From contig DATJPW010000012.1 of the NCBI GenBank assembly GCA_035506215.1, forward strand, positions 1-64,000: DNA of 64,000 bases, written 5' to 3'. The position numbers and the translations under genes are program-made. Source of the DNA: DATJPW01 sp035506215. GTDB taxonomy: Bacteria > Desulfobacterota > Desulfomonilia > Desulfomonilales > Desulfomonilaceae. Below the pieces are notes generated by a model. That model saw only the letters and a program-made list of their open reading frames with translations. It was not told the origin of the DNA and did not search any database. Below are positions 32,904 to 42,471 of the stretch, piece by piece; positions within the stretch are counted from its first letter, which is position 1, and each line of letters starts with the position of its first letter.

Positions 32904-34250
32904 TTATCCCGTATTTTTCGCCTTTTCTTCGAAATATCCAGGCGCCTCATGTGGAAAGATGGCATGTATGAGCAAATCTTCATCACTCAGTCCGGGAAAT
33001 TTCCGTTCCAGTTCCGGCCACATGGGTTCGAGTAATTCCGCCGGCCGCACGGAAATAGGATCTTCGCCTTTGAGGACCCTGTCTTGAAGCTCCTTGTTCA
33101 CGGGAGCGGGCGTTTCGCCGTACATGCCTCTGAGAAGATTTGCCGTGTGATTTGCGATTATCTTGTAACGCCCCAGCAAGACATTGAAAGTCGCCTGCGA
33201 AACAACTATCTGCGAGGTGGGCGTCACAAGCGGTATATATCCCAAGTCCTCTCTGACCCTGGGTATTTCTTTTATGATCTCTTCCAACCTGTCCAAGGCA
33301 TTTTGCTGCCTCAACTGGCTACTGAGGTTGGACATAACGCCGCCCGGGATCTGTGTGATCAGCATTCTACAGTCTACCCCGCTGTACGGCGCCTCGAACT
33401 CTTTATACAGAGCTCTTACGGCCTTGGCTTCCTCCGCTGCCTCCGTGAGTTTCGCCAGATCGCAGCCAGTTTCGTACCCGAATTGCTCCAGCGCATAAAC
33501 CAGCGACTCGGTGCATGGATGACCTGTGCCGCCCGAAAACGGGCTGAGCACGGAGTCAATCATCTCCGCGCCCGCTTCCACGGCTTTTAGAGCCGACATC
33601 ATGCCCATGCCGCAGTTGTCGTGCGTGTGGAGGTGTATGGGCACGTCCACTGCTTTCTTGAGACTTGATATGAGCTCAAAGGTAGTATGCGGATCGATGA
33701 GACCGGCCATGTCTTTGATGGCGATTTGATCTACACCTTTGTCTTCGAGTTGTTTGGCCTTGGATACGAACTTTTCGATAGTGTGAACCGGGCTTATTGT
33801 GTAGCAGACCGCTCCCTCGGCTATTTTGCCTACCTCTTTAATCGCTTTTATCACGGCTTCGTGGTTTCTCACATCATCGAGCGCATCGAATATGCGGAAA
33901 ATGTCTATCCCATTGCGAGCGGCGGCATGCACGAATTTGAAAACCACATCATCAGAGAAGTTGGTGTATGCCACGAGATTCTGTCCGCGGATGAGCATCA
34001 TGCTTTTGACTTTGGGCATTGCCTCCTTGAGTCGGCGAGCCCTCTCCCACGGGTCCTCCCGCAGGTACCGCACACAAACATCGAAAGTGGCGCCACCCCA
34101 GGTTTCAGCGCCATAAATTCCGGTGTCTGCGAGCTTTGTGGCGATCTTGAGCAGGTCTTCCAGCTTGATGCGTGTAGCCACCTTGCTTTGGGAGCCATCA
34201 CGGAGAGTAATATCAAACAGTTTCACTTGCTTGCGGCTGCCACCGTTCAT
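32904..34250 (-). CDS. Carboxyltransferase subunit (pyruvate carboxylase B / oxaloacetate decarboxylase alpha type)
   Basis: A 448-residue member of the HMGL-like carboxyltransferase family. The barrel starts LFDITLRDGSQSKVATRI and has the metal-binding HxH in IHLHTHDNCGMG; the conserved C-terminal PycA/OadA domain (IPGGVMSNL...VREDLGYIPLVTPTSQI) follows to about residue 440. There is no biotin-carrier domain at the end, so biotin must come from another protein. Two core motifs differ from the usual LRDAHQS and THDTSG forms, which suggests a divergent subgroup. GGAGG five bases upstream decides for ATG 34250. The gene is 24 bases downstream of the tRNA nucleotidyltransferase fusion. Confidence 0.85.
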   Translation of the reverse strand: MNGGSRKQVKLFDITLRDGSQSKVATRIKLEDLLKIATKLADTGIYGAETWGGATFDVCVRYLREDPWERARRLKEAMPKVKSMMLIRGQNLVAYTNFSDDVVFKFVHAAARNGIDIFRIFDALDDVRNHEAVIKAIKEVGKIAEGAVCYTISPVHTIEKFVSKAKQLEDKGVDQIAIKDMAGLIDPHTTFELISSLKKAVDVPIHLHTHDNCGMGMMSALKAVEAGAEMIDSVLSPFSGGTGHPCTESLVYALEQFGYETGCDLAKLTEAAEEAKAVRALYKEFEAPYSGVDCRMLITQIPGGVMSNLSSQLRQQNALDRLEEIIKEIPRVREDLGYIPLVTPTSQIVVSQATFNVLLGRYKIIANHTANLLRGMYGETPAPVNKELQDRVLKGEDPISVRPAELLEPMWPELERKFPGLSDEDLLIHAIFPHEAPGYFEEKAKNTG

Positions 34251-34274
34251 CAAAGCCTCCGGATCCGATGCAGT

Positions 34275-36929
34275 TTATCTGGTTAATCGCACACGTTCCT
34301 GCCTCTCGGGAAGGAACGTCGTTCGCACGAGCTTTACTTCGTCTTGTCTGCTGACTACTTTGCCGTCGAGTCGCGCCTCTCGGAGACCGGCGAGAATCTT
34401 GCCGAACAAAGGACCCGGCTTGTACCCCATGGCTATGAGGTCCTTTCCGGTCAGCAGAGGCTTCACGTGCCTCAAAGTAGTTATGTATTCGGAAATTGCC
34501 ATTCGTGTTTCTTCGCGAGTAGTCCTTGCCATCATGAATAGAAGCGCCTCAATGCTGAAGTGACTCAGCGATGCGGCAACACGGCTCGGGCGATCCAACT
34601 GATCACGCGAAAAGAGAGCCAGCACGCGGTGTAGCTCCATTCGTTCTTTTCCCAGATCTTTCAGTTTAGGCCGAATGACCGAGAACCGCTTCATGACATC
34701 TTTGAACTCGTCGTCATCCAGTGTTTCTACAAGTCCCAGGAAGTACACAACCCAAGTTTCCACATCATCCTTTACGAAAAGGTATTTCCACCAGGAAAGC
34801 ACGCTTGAGATAGATTCCAGGAGTTCTAATGTGCGAGCCGTGACGCCGAGCGCAGGGTGCAAAGCCTGAGGGATGCCGTATCCCGCCATCAGGTTCACCG
34901 CCGATAACGGATTATTTTCATTAAGGATATGAATCAATTCGTTCAGTAGGCGTTTGCCCACGACTTTGTCGAACATCTTCATCTTAACGGCGCTCTTCAT
35001 AAGGGCAAGCGTATGCTTGCTGATGGCAAAGGAGAAACGACTACTGAAACGGACCGCTCGCAATATCCTCGTCGGGTCTTCGACGAAAGCCAAATTGTGC
35101 AGCACCCTGATCACCTTCTCCTTAATGTCTCTGGCGCCGCCAAAGAAGTCTATCAACTGTCCAAAGGACCCGGTGTTGAGGCTTACCGCCAGCGTGTTCA
35201 TGGTAAAGTCTCTACGGTAGAGATCTCGCTTGATAGAACTGGTTTCAACAGTGGGGAGCGCGCCCGGTCTGGAATAATATTCGTGTCTGGCGGTCGCTAT
35301 GTCTATCTTGAATCCCTCCGGAAAAAGCAGCACTGCCGTACCGAACTTTTCGTGTCCCCTTACTCGACAGCCGGGAGAACCTTCAGCCAATTCCTTGGCA
35401 AAGCGGATACCTACGCCCTCGACGACCAGATCAATGTCCAGATTCTGGTTTCTCAGCAGCAGGTCCCTCACCGCGCCGCCCACCAGATAGACTTCTTCTC
35501 CCCGGCGTTCTGCGACTTCTCCGGCGCGTCGGAAGATTGTGAGTATGTGTTCCGGCAGGAGTTCCTCCATCAGCTTGCGCACGCTCCGACTGCGCACTCG
35601 CCCGGTAGGGTACTCGTCGGGACCCGCCGAATCGCTGCGCCGCGGGAGCTTCATGTGCTCCAAAAGGTCGCTCCTGCTGATCACTCCAACAACTTTGCCG
35701 TCCTCGACCACCGGAACCAGCCGTTGCCGGCTCTCCACAATAGTACGCGTAACCTGCTCTATAGACTGTTCCGGTGTCACGAAGACTAATGCCGGGTTCA
35801 TGTATTCGGAGACTCGCGCTTCCTCCAAACCGTGATGTCGGGCCTTTTCGACCGAATTGCGATCCAGTATCCCCAAAATGAAGCCATCGTCCACGACCGG
35901 CAGAGAACTGACCTGGTAACGGCTCAAAAATTCTCCAGCTTCCCCTATCGTACGATCAGGTCCCACTGTGATGACCGGCCGACTCATAATTTCAGCGGCC
36001 GTACGTTTTGGTCGAACTTTTTCATGAAGAAGTGCAATCAGCTTGTCTCGCGCCTGATACAGCGTCATGTCCCTGATATTCGCGCTGGCCGCGGTGGCAT
36101 GCCCCCCGCCCCCAAATTCCGCTGCAATTTCCCCGGCATTAACTTCCTCCAGACTGCTGCGAGAAATCAGATGAATGCGATCATCCATTCTTATCACCGC
36201 GAACAGGGCATCAAGGTTTTCCATGTCCTTCAACTTGTGAACCAGAATTGCCAGATCGCCCACGTAGCCTTCGGCCCCGGCGGTGGTGACCACAACTTCT
36301 ACACCGCTAACATTTATGGTTTCCGAATCTTCGATGAGCTGATGCAGAACTTCGATCTGGTCCCTGCTCAGTTCCGTCTGCATCATGTTTGATATGACAT
36401 TGAGATTGGCCCCTCTTGCAAGGAGCCACGCCGCAGCTTCCAGGTCCTCGGCCGTCGTGGATGAAAACGTGAAAGAGCCTGTATCTTCGTAAATTCCCAG
36501 GGAAAGAATCGTGGCCTCTTCCGCATTCACTTCAATATCTCTGGCTCGAATAAGCCTTATCAGCAGGGTTGTTGTGGCGCCCACCGGTCTAATAAGTTCG
36601 TAATTACCCTTCACATCATCTTCCGAGTCCGGATGGTGGTCATAGACATGAACCTGGACCTTGCCTGATTGAGCGAGAGCCGCGAAACGCCCTATCCTAC
36701 TCGCTTGACGAGTATCGACCAGAATCAGACGCGTGACTTTGTCCAGATCAATGTCCTTGGCCCGCTCAATGGAAAGTATGTACATCGTGGATTCCATGAA
36801 GAAATCCCTCAGACTCTTCTCCTGCGAGCCCGGGAAAGCCACGACCGCGTCCGGATAGAGCTTTTGGGCCGCAACCATTGAGGCAAACGCATCGAAATCC
36901 GCATTTACGTGGGTAGTAATGATTTCCAT
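34275..36929 (-). CDS. DHH-DHHA1-CBS-CBS-tRNA nucleotidyltransferase fusion (probable A-adding enzyme)
   Basis: An 884-residue multidomain protein. Residues 1-300 form a DHH phosphoesterase (HVNADFDAFAS, the central DHHP in VYDHHPD, and the DHHA1 motif FGGGGHATAAS). Residues about 310-430 hold two CBS domains (AEIMSRPVITV..., VSEYMNPALVF...). Residues about 465-884 are a class II tRNA nucleotidyltransferase with VYLVGGAVRDLLL, the metal pair in LDIDLVVEG, and RRDFTMNTLAV. In some deltaproteobacteria the CCA end is made by separate CC-adding and A-adding enzymes, and the A-adding one has this fused layout. A CC-adding partner is not in the window. Confidence 0.92.
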   Translation of the reverse strand: MEIITTHVNADFDAFASMVAAQKLYPDAVVAFPGSQEKSLRDFFMESTMYILSIERAKDIDLDKVTRLILVDTRQASRIGRFAALAQSGKVQVHVYDHHPDSEDDVKGNYELIRPVGATTTLLIRLIRARDIEVNAEEATILSLGIYEDTGSFTFSSTTAEDLEAAAWLLARGANLNVISNMMQTELSRDQIEVLHQLIEDSETINVSGVEVVVTTAGAEGYVGDLAILVHKLKDMENLDALFAVIRMDDRIHLISRSSLEEVNAGEIAAEFGGGGHATAASANIRDMTLYQARDKLIALLHEKVRPKRTAAEIMSRPVITVGPDRTIGEAGEFLSRYQVSSLPVVDDGFILGILDRNSVEKARHHGLEEARVSEYMNPALVFVTPEQSIEQVTRTIVESRQRLVPVVEDGKVVGVISRSDLLEHMKLPRRSDSAGPDEYPTGRVRSRSVRKLMEELLPEHILTIFRRAGEVAERRGEEVYLVGGAVRDLLLRNQNLDIDLVVEGVGIRFAKELAEGSPGCRVRGHEKFGTAVLLFPEGFKIDIATARHEYYSRPGALPTVETSSIKRDLYRRDFTMNTLAVSLNTGSFGQLIDFFGGARDIKEKVIRVLHNLAFVEDPTRILRAVRFSSRFSFAISKHTLALMKSAVKMKMFDKVVGKRLLNELIHILNENNPLSAVNLMAGYGIPQALHPALGVTARTLELLESISSVLSWWKYLFVKDDVETWVVYFLGLVETLDDDEFKDVMKRFSVIRPKLKDLGKERMELHRVLALFSRDQLDRPSRVAASLSHFSIEALLFMMARTTREETRMAISEYITTLRHVKPLLTGKDLIAMGYKPGPLFGKILAGLREARLDGKVVSRQDEVKLVRTTFLPERQERVRLTR

Positions 36930-37143
36930 GCTGTCTTACTACGGCAATATTACTCGGCTACAAAACTTCGCCTTGTTTCATCCGACAACGCCAACTCGTC
37001 GCCGGTCCATTCTAGCGCCTTTAATTATGTTATATCCTGAAAAGCGTTGAAAGCGAAGATAAGTGTACAGTGAAACGGCTTGCAGGAGGGGAACCGAGTT
37101 GATAAGTTGAATCTCAATTTTCAGGCCCTGTGAGGACGATGAA

Positions 37144-37455
37144 TTGGGTGAAGAAAAGCTTACGAAAAGACAGCGCGAGTGGTTAGAACTCTCCGAAAAG
37201 ATCGGAGCGGGGCCCATGACAAAAAGCGAACGACAGGCCCTGGAAAAGCTTTACAAGAAAATGCTCCCGCGGGAGCAGCAGGAACTGTTCGAGTATATAA
37301 AAACCCATTTTGGAAAAAAGGACGTGCCGGAGCCCGAGGACGATCCTATCTCGATCATGGAACGCAGGGTCCACACTCCGCCATCATCGGCTCTCCGCGC
37401 TGCGCTATCCACAACACGCACGTCAAGGCCGTGGCAGCCAAAGGGACGGTCATAA
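37144..37455 (+). CDS. Small conserved-looking protein, function unknown
   Basis: A 103-residue, highly charged, helical protein directly upstream of serS. The first 70 residues (KLTKRQREWLELSEKI..., SERQALEKLYKKMLP) look like a structured helical domain; the last 25 residues are basic, Ser/Arg-rich and lower in quality, so the C-terminus may be disordered or affected by a frameshift. TTG 37144 has GAGG about eight bases before it. The gap to serS is 34 bases, so it is probably in the same transcript. Confidence 0.55.
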   Translation: MGEEKLTKRQREWLELSEKIGAGPMTKSERQALEKLYKKMLPREQQELFEYIKTHFGKKDVPEPEDDPISIMERRVHTPPSSALRAALSTTRTSRPWQPKGRS

Positions 37456-37489
37456 CCAAGAAATCTGCGACCATTGTTAGGAGATTCTA

Positions 37490-38764
37490 ATGCTGGACAT
37501 AAATTTTATTCGTAATAACCAGGAGCTTATACGCGATGGCATGCGTAAGAAGCGGATGAGCATGGACTTGGACGAACTGCTGGCGTGTGACGATGAATTG
37601 CGCAAGCTCCGCGCTGATGTGGAGAAACTTCGTTCAGACCGAAACCGAATTTCTAAAGATATTCCAAAACTGCCGGGTGAAAAAAAAGATGAGGCGGTGG
37701 CCGAAGTAAAAGCTATCAGAGAGGCGCTCAACGATAAGGAGCCGAAACAGCGCGAAGCAGAGGTCCGCTTTGAGCAATTAATGTTGCTGGTGCCTAATCC
37801 GCCGTTGCCGGATGTCCCCGAAGGAGAATCGGAAGAAGACAATGTAGAGGTGCGAAAGTTCGGAACCCCTCCCGTATTTGATTTCCCGGCTAAAGACCAC
37901 CTGGAACTGGCCGAAGGTCTGGGTATTCTCGATATGCCCAGAGCGGTCAAATTCGCGGGCGCTCGCATGTATTGTCTGAAAAATGAAGGCGCTATGCTTG
38001 AATTTGCCCTGTTCAAGTTCACCCTGGATCATCTCGTGTCCAAAGGGTTTCAACCGATGATCGTCCCGCAACTGGTCCGTCGCGAGGCTATGATCGGCAC
38101 CGGTTTCTTCCCTCTTGGCGAGGAGGACACTTTTTTCGTCGAAAAAGACGATCTCTATCTGATCGGCACGTCTGAAGTGGCCTTGGTCTCCTATCACATG
38201 GATGAGATCCTCAACGAGAAGGAACTGCCCAAGCACTACTGCGGATACTCCACCTGCTTCCGCCGAGAGGCGGGCTCATACGGCCGTGATACACGAGGAT
38301 TCTATAGGCTGCACCAATTCAACAAGGTGGAACAGGTCAGCATTTGCGTCAATGATCCGGAGGTCTCCCGGCAAGAGCATCAGATATTATTGAACAATTC
38401 CGAACAGATAATGCAGGCATTGGGACTACCTCATCGCGTGGCGCTTGCTTGCGGGGGCGAGACCGGCCAGGGGCAGGTGATCAAGCACGAGATTGAAACA
38501 TGGATGCCTAGCCGCGGAAAATATTCCGAAACCCATTCCTGCTCCTCATTACATGAGTTTCAGGCACGGCGCCTCAAAATTCGGTGGCGTGGAAAGGACG
38601 GCAAGACCCAGTATTGCCACACGCTTAATAACACCGCTGTGGCGTCACCTCGGATACTGATACCGCTATTGGAGAATTTCCAAAATGCGGATGGCAGCGT
38701 GACCATTCCGGAAGTGCTCCGGCCGCTCATGAACGGCATGGAGCGAATTGAACCGAAAATGTGA
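37490..38764 (+). CDS. serS: Seryl-tRNA synthetase
   Basis: Class II aminoacyl-tRNA synthetase of 424 residues that charges tRNA-Ser, and also tRNA-Sec when that is present, which matters here because of the selenocysteine gene. The N-terminal coiled-coil arm spans residues 30-110. Class II motif 2 is FRREAGSYGRDTRGFYRLHQFNKVEQ, and motif 3 lies near the C-terminus. TAGGAG lies six bases before the ATG. Confidence 0.97.
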   Translation: MLDINFIRNNQELIRDGMRKKRMSMDLDELLACDDELRKLRADVEKLRSDRNRISKDIPKLPGEKKDEAVAEVKAIREALNDKEPKQREAEVRFEQLMLLVPNPPLPDVPEGESEEDNVEVRKFGTPPVFDFPAKDHLELAEGLGILDMPRAVKFAGARMYCLKNEGAMLEFALFKFTLDHLVSKGFQPMIVPQLVRREAMIGTGFFPLGEEDTFFVEKDDLYLIGTSEVALVSYHMDEILNEKELPKHYCGYSTCFRREAGSYGRDTRGFYRLHQFNKVEQVSICVNDPEVSRQEHQILLNNSEQIMQALGLPHRVALACGGETGQGQVIKHEIETWMPSRGKYSETHSCSSLHEFQARRLKIRWRGKDGKTQYCHTLNNTAVASPRILIPLLENFQNADGSVTIPEVLRPLMNGMERIEPKM

Positions 38765-38976
38765 GTTTCTGAAGAGTAACGCCCGAGGAGGCCCTTTTTG
38801 TAGAAAAGGCCTTCCCGGGTCCCCTCCCCAAAAACTTCTATTATTTTCATTTGTTGCCGATGCAGGAGGCAAAGCGAGGCCGAATCTTCGGCGGAAACGC
38901 TGCCATGAGTTCAGGCGAATGATTTTGGTGTAGGCCGACCCTCAATTTGGTCAGCACGATTACGAGCTATGTCCTA

Positions 38977-40143
38977 ATGATCACATTGAACAAAAATTCC
39001 GATAGAAGGGTACGGAAGGGTCACCTCTGGGTCTTCTCCAACGAGATAGCCGCCCCACCGGTGTCCGACCTGGAGCCCGGCTCGGTGCATGAACTTTGCG
39101 ATGCCAGGGGCGAGTTCCTGGGGATGGTCTATGCCTGTCCATCCAGCTTAATAGCGGCTCGCATACTTTGCAGGAACAAAGTGAAGATCGATGTTGATTT
39201 TTTTCATGACCGTATCCAGGCCGCGCTGGAAAGACGAATGAGACTCTTCCCGGAAAGGGATGCGTACCGCCTTGTTTATGGCGAAGCCGATTTTCTTCCC
39301 GGTCTTGTTGTAGACCGATACGGCAGATTTCTAGTGGTCCAAAGTCTCACATCCGGCATGGATCGATTCTTGGAAGAGGTGCTGGAGGCACTGATAACGA
39401 TCCTGAAGCCCGAAGGGGTCTATCTCCGCAACGATTCTCCCTTCAGGGCGCTGGAAGGCCTTCCTCAGGAGAAGAAACCGGTATATGGGTCGTTCCCGGA
39501 GACTGTTCCGATAACGTCGCATGGGCTGACTTTTCTTGTAGATATTCCCAACGGCCAGAAGACCGGATTTTACCTGGACCAAGAATCCAACCGGTCGCTC
39601 ATGAAGCGGTATGTAGCGTCCGGAGCCAAGGGCCTGGATCTTTTCTGTTACACGGGAGCCTGGGGACTGCATGCAATCGCGGCAGGAGCAGCCGAAATGA
39701 CGGCTGTTGACTCATCGCGGGGTGCGCTCAAACTTGCCGAGGCCAATGCAAAAATAAACGGAATGCTGGACCGATTTGGCGCGGTTCGGGATAATGTACT
39801 AGATTTCTTGAAGAAAACTCAGTTGACCTGGGACATCATCATCCTTGACCCGCCCGCGTTTATAAAGAGTCGTTCGCAGATCAAGGACGGCCTGAAAGGC
39901 TACATTGACCTGAATCGCCGCTCGCTCGGCAAGCTGAATCCGGGAGGGATTCTGATCACCTGTTCCTGCTCACATCATCTGGATCGAGCCGCGTTCGAGG
40001 ACATGTTGCTGTCGGCCTCCAGACAGAGCGGTCGTGAACTCCGCATTCTTGATAGCCGCGGACAAGGCCCTGACCATCCTGTCCTGCTCTCTATGCCCGA
40101 GACTCGGTATCTGAAAGTCGTTGTGGCACAGGCGTGTAAATAG
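38977..40143 (+). CDS. 23S rRNA cytosine-5 methyltransferase, RlmI-like
   Basis: SAM-dependent methyltransferase of 388 residues. An N-terminal PUA-like domain opens RRVRKGHLWVFSNEI; the Rossmann domain has GLDLFCYTGAWGLHAIAAGA for SAM binding, the catalytic LDPPAFIKSR, and a second catalytic cysteine in ITCSCSHH. This is the RlmI/YccW architecture, for which E. coli RlmI makes m5C1962 of 23S rRNA; the site here is inferred. ATG 38977 is preferred to an in-frame TTG 30 bases earlier; neither has a clear ribosome site. Confidence 0.88.
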   Translation: MITLNKNSDRRVRKGHLWVFSNEIAAPPVSDLEPGSVHELCDARGEFLGMVYACPSSLIAARILCRNKVKIDVDFFHDRIQAALERRMRLFPERDAYRLVYGEADFLPGLVVDRYGRFLVVQSLTSGMDRFLEEVLEALITILKPEGVYLRNDSPFRALEGLPQEKKPVYGSFPETVPITSHGLTFLVDIPNGQKTGFYLDQESNRSLMKRYVASGAKGLDLFCYTGAWGLHAIAAGAAEMTAVDSSRGALKLAEANAKINGMLDRFGAVRDNVLDFLKKTQLTWDIIILDPPAFIKSRSQIKDGLKGYIDLNRRSLGKLNPGGILITCSCSHHLDRAAFEDMLLSASRQSGRELRILDSRGQGPDHPVLLSMPETRYLKVVVAQACK

Positions 40144-40172
40144 AGTTGGAGAGGCGTAGGTGCGAGGAACGA

Positions 40173-42215
40173 TCAAGCCTCTGATATCCCTACCACCGGA
40201 AAAAGCGTCATAGGTCCCCCTATGCCCTTAAGTTGCACGGTTCTCTCGGGTCCCAATTCCAAGTGTCCGTCAATCCCGTCGCGAACTGCCTGGGTAATCA
40301 AGATCTCGCCACCGTTTCGGTCAGTTTGAGCCTCAACCCGGAATGCAACGTTGATGGCGCTTCCAATGGCGCTGTATTCTTTGCGTTGTTCAGACCCGAT
40401 ATTTCCCACAACAAGTTGACCGCTGTTAATCCCTATGCCCATTCGCAACTCCGGCAATCCAAGAACGGCATTCTCTCTATTGAGTTCCGGCATGGCCTTC
40501 TGCATATCCAGAGCGCACATGACTGCACGTTTTGCGGCATCCGCCATCACTTGGGGAGCTCCGAAGAAGACAAGAATGCCGTCCCCGGTAAACTTATCAA
40601 TAGTTCCCCCGTGCTTCATGACGACATTAATCATTCTGTCCAGATATCTGTTGATCACGGAGAGGACCACCGGAGGTTCCAGGGCTTCCCCCATAGGCGT
40701 TGAGTCGCGAAGGTCCGATACCAGCACCGTGATATTCCTAAGCTCTCCCGTGAGGTTGATCCCTTCGGGAGATTTCAGTATCTCCGTTACAACGTCGTCA
40801 CTCAAATATCTTCCGAATGTCTCTCGTATCTGGCGACGGTCCCTCTCGGTGGAGACGGCCTTAGAAATCAAGAATCCGGCCGCTGCGGGTAAGAAGACGA
40901 AAGAGGATTCGGCCAGGGGCACATCCAACGATCTCCAACCGAAAGCGAGAATAACCGCAAGAGCATAAAGGCTGTATAAAGCCAAATACAGAAGTACCGC
41001 AGGATAAAAGCGAAGCCTGAGAGCGAGAGCTAAGGGCGCCAAGAAAAGAAAAACCGACACAAGTACCGGTGTAGGAAAAGCCCCGACTTCATGGATAAAC
41101 CTACCGCTGAGCATTGTGTCCAAAGCGCTTGAGTGCGTTCTGCTAAGTGGAATTTGTTTTTCCACGGGACTGGCGCCCATATCGGTATTGCCGGTCCAGG
41201 CGATGGATACAATGACTATTTTATCCTTGAACGCTTCAAGAATCTCGGGATCCTGCGACGTTTCAAGCACACTCCGTGCGGAATAATTCTCAAAATTCTC
41301 CCAAACATCGGGTGACCAATTCACAAGCATGCGTCCTGCCGGATCAACAGGGATTTTTATTGTCCCGCGCGGATGGTGAATTTCAATCTGATTCTCCCCA
41401 AAAACGATTTCTTTTGGGTCCGCATTCAAATAGGCCACCAGTGCGGCTAAGCTAAGACTGGGAACAAGGCGGCCTCCAAGTCTTATGAACAGACTAATCC
41501 TTCGATGAATCCCATCTTCATCAGGCGTGGCATTGATATGCCCGAGCTCTTTGGCTTCCCTGGCAATGGGCGCCAGCGGGATAGTCGAGTCCCTTGGCTG
41601 TTCAACATACGGTAATTTGAATTTCGGCGGTGCAGAGATCGGCCAGGCTTTTTCGCGCAGGGCCGCTATCTTCATTAGGGTCGCCGGTTCCGGTACCGCC
41701 CCTCGCTCTGCGGAGAACAGGCCTGCGGCCATGACGACTCGACCCGATTCGGAAACGGCACTAGCCAGTGCGTCATCCCCCTCTTTGCTCCGCCCCTGCG
41801 AGGCATACATGATATCAAAGACTATGACTTTGGCTCCCAATTCCGTAAGCCTGTTAACGATTCGAGCGCTTAATGCTCGATCCCACGGCCATTGGCCATA
41901 TTCCTTTATGGTCTCATCATCAATGTCCAGGTGTACTATTTCTGGGTTAAATTCACGTTTGGCAAAGAGACGGGGCTTAGAGTCGTAAAGTTTGTGGTTT
42001 AGCCTTTCGAAGGCGGCTGAAGTCAACGCTGCCGCCATGCTGGGCTGCGGATCGGTGGGATCTTTCGCGTACTGAAGCCCCATTGGTGGGCGGAGCTTGA
42101 CATTCTCCTGTGAGACAAAATAAATGACCGGGAGCGACAGGAACACCCACGAGACGCTAAGCAATACTCCGATTAGCAGGATCCTACGGCCGCCCCATAC
42201 TGACGAAAATGCCAT
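40173..42215 (-). CDS. CHASE2 sensor adenylate/guanylate cyclase
   Basis: Membrane cyclase of 680 residues. After one N-terminal membrane span, an extracytoplasmic CHASE2 domain (about residues 45-350; PEIVHLDIDDETIKEYGQWPW, VIVFDIMY) is followed by three closely spaced membrane helices and a cytoplasmic class III cyclase domain (about residues 485-650). Its two metal Asp residues are in VLVSDLRDST and FTGDGILVFFG. It should convert an external signal to cyclic AMP or GMP; the nucleotide was not deduced. ATG 42215 is chosen because translation from further upstream would read through a repeat. It is the third gene of a run after the CHAT and DUF4384 genes. Confidence 0.88.
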   Translation of the reverse strand: MAFSSVWGGRRILLIGVLLSVSWVFLSLPVIYFVSQENVKLRPPMGLQYAKDPTDPQPSMAAALTSAAFERLNHKLYDSKPRLFAKREFNPEIVHLDIDDETIKEYGQWPWDRALSARIVNRLTELGAKVIVFDIMYASQGRSKEGDDALASAVSESGRVVMAAGLFSAERGAVPEPATLMKIAALREKAWPISAPPKFKLPYVEQPRDSTIPLAPIAREAKELGHINATPDEDGIHRRISLFIRLGGRLVPSLSLAALVAYLNADPKEIVFGENQIEIHHPRGTIKIPVDPAGRMLVNWSPDVWENFENYSARSVLETSQDPEILEAFKDKIVIVSIAWTGNTDMGASPVEKQIPLSRTHSSALDTMLSGRFIHEVGAFPTPVLVSVFLFLAPLALALRLRFYPAVLLYLALYSLYALAVILAFGWRSLDVPLAESSFVFLPAAAGFLISKAVSTERDRRQIRETFGRYLSDDVVTEILKSPEGINLTGELRNITVLVSDLRDSTPMGEALEPPVVLSVINRYLDRMINVVMKHGGTIDKFTGDGILVFFGAPQVMADAAKRAVMCALDMQKAMPELNRENAVLGLPELRMGIGINSGQLVVGNIGSEQRKEYSAIGSAINVAFRVEAQTDRNGGEILITQAVRDGIDGHLELGPERTVQLKGIGGPMTLFPVVGISEA

Positions 42216-42286
42216 TCCTTCAGCGCTCCGATGCAGATTGCCACGGTCTTCCGCACTGAGAATTGCGCAAAGATCACCCTCCACTA

Positions 42287-42352
42287 CCCCCTCCCGACAA
42301 GGAGGGGGAAAGAAGACACTCTCCCCTCGCGGGAGAGGGAAGGGTGAGGGGG
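42287..42352. repeat. Dispersed repeat inside the CHAT/DUF4384/CHASE2 unit
   Basis: Two pyrimidine/purine hairpins: CCCCCTCC...GGAGGGGG, then CTCTCCC...GGGAGAG followed by AGGGTGAGGG. This type of element is dispersed through many proteobacterial genomes. It separates the DUF4384 gene from the cyclase gene. Confidence 0.65.
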
Positions 42353-42471
42353 ACGACCTTCAACAGGGCCGACAAAGCGCAAGTTTCACCGCAGTTTGAC
42401 ATAGTTAGGATTCAGTTTATTTGTATTCCTTCACTATCTTGTAGCTGAGTGTCTATCGTTCCTCAAGCAGG

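Noticed and set aside
37179..37490. A 103-codon open frame overlapping the small gene upstream of serS
   Set aside because: It overlaps the frame at 37144 that has a better ribosome site, and its composition is that of a shifted frame.
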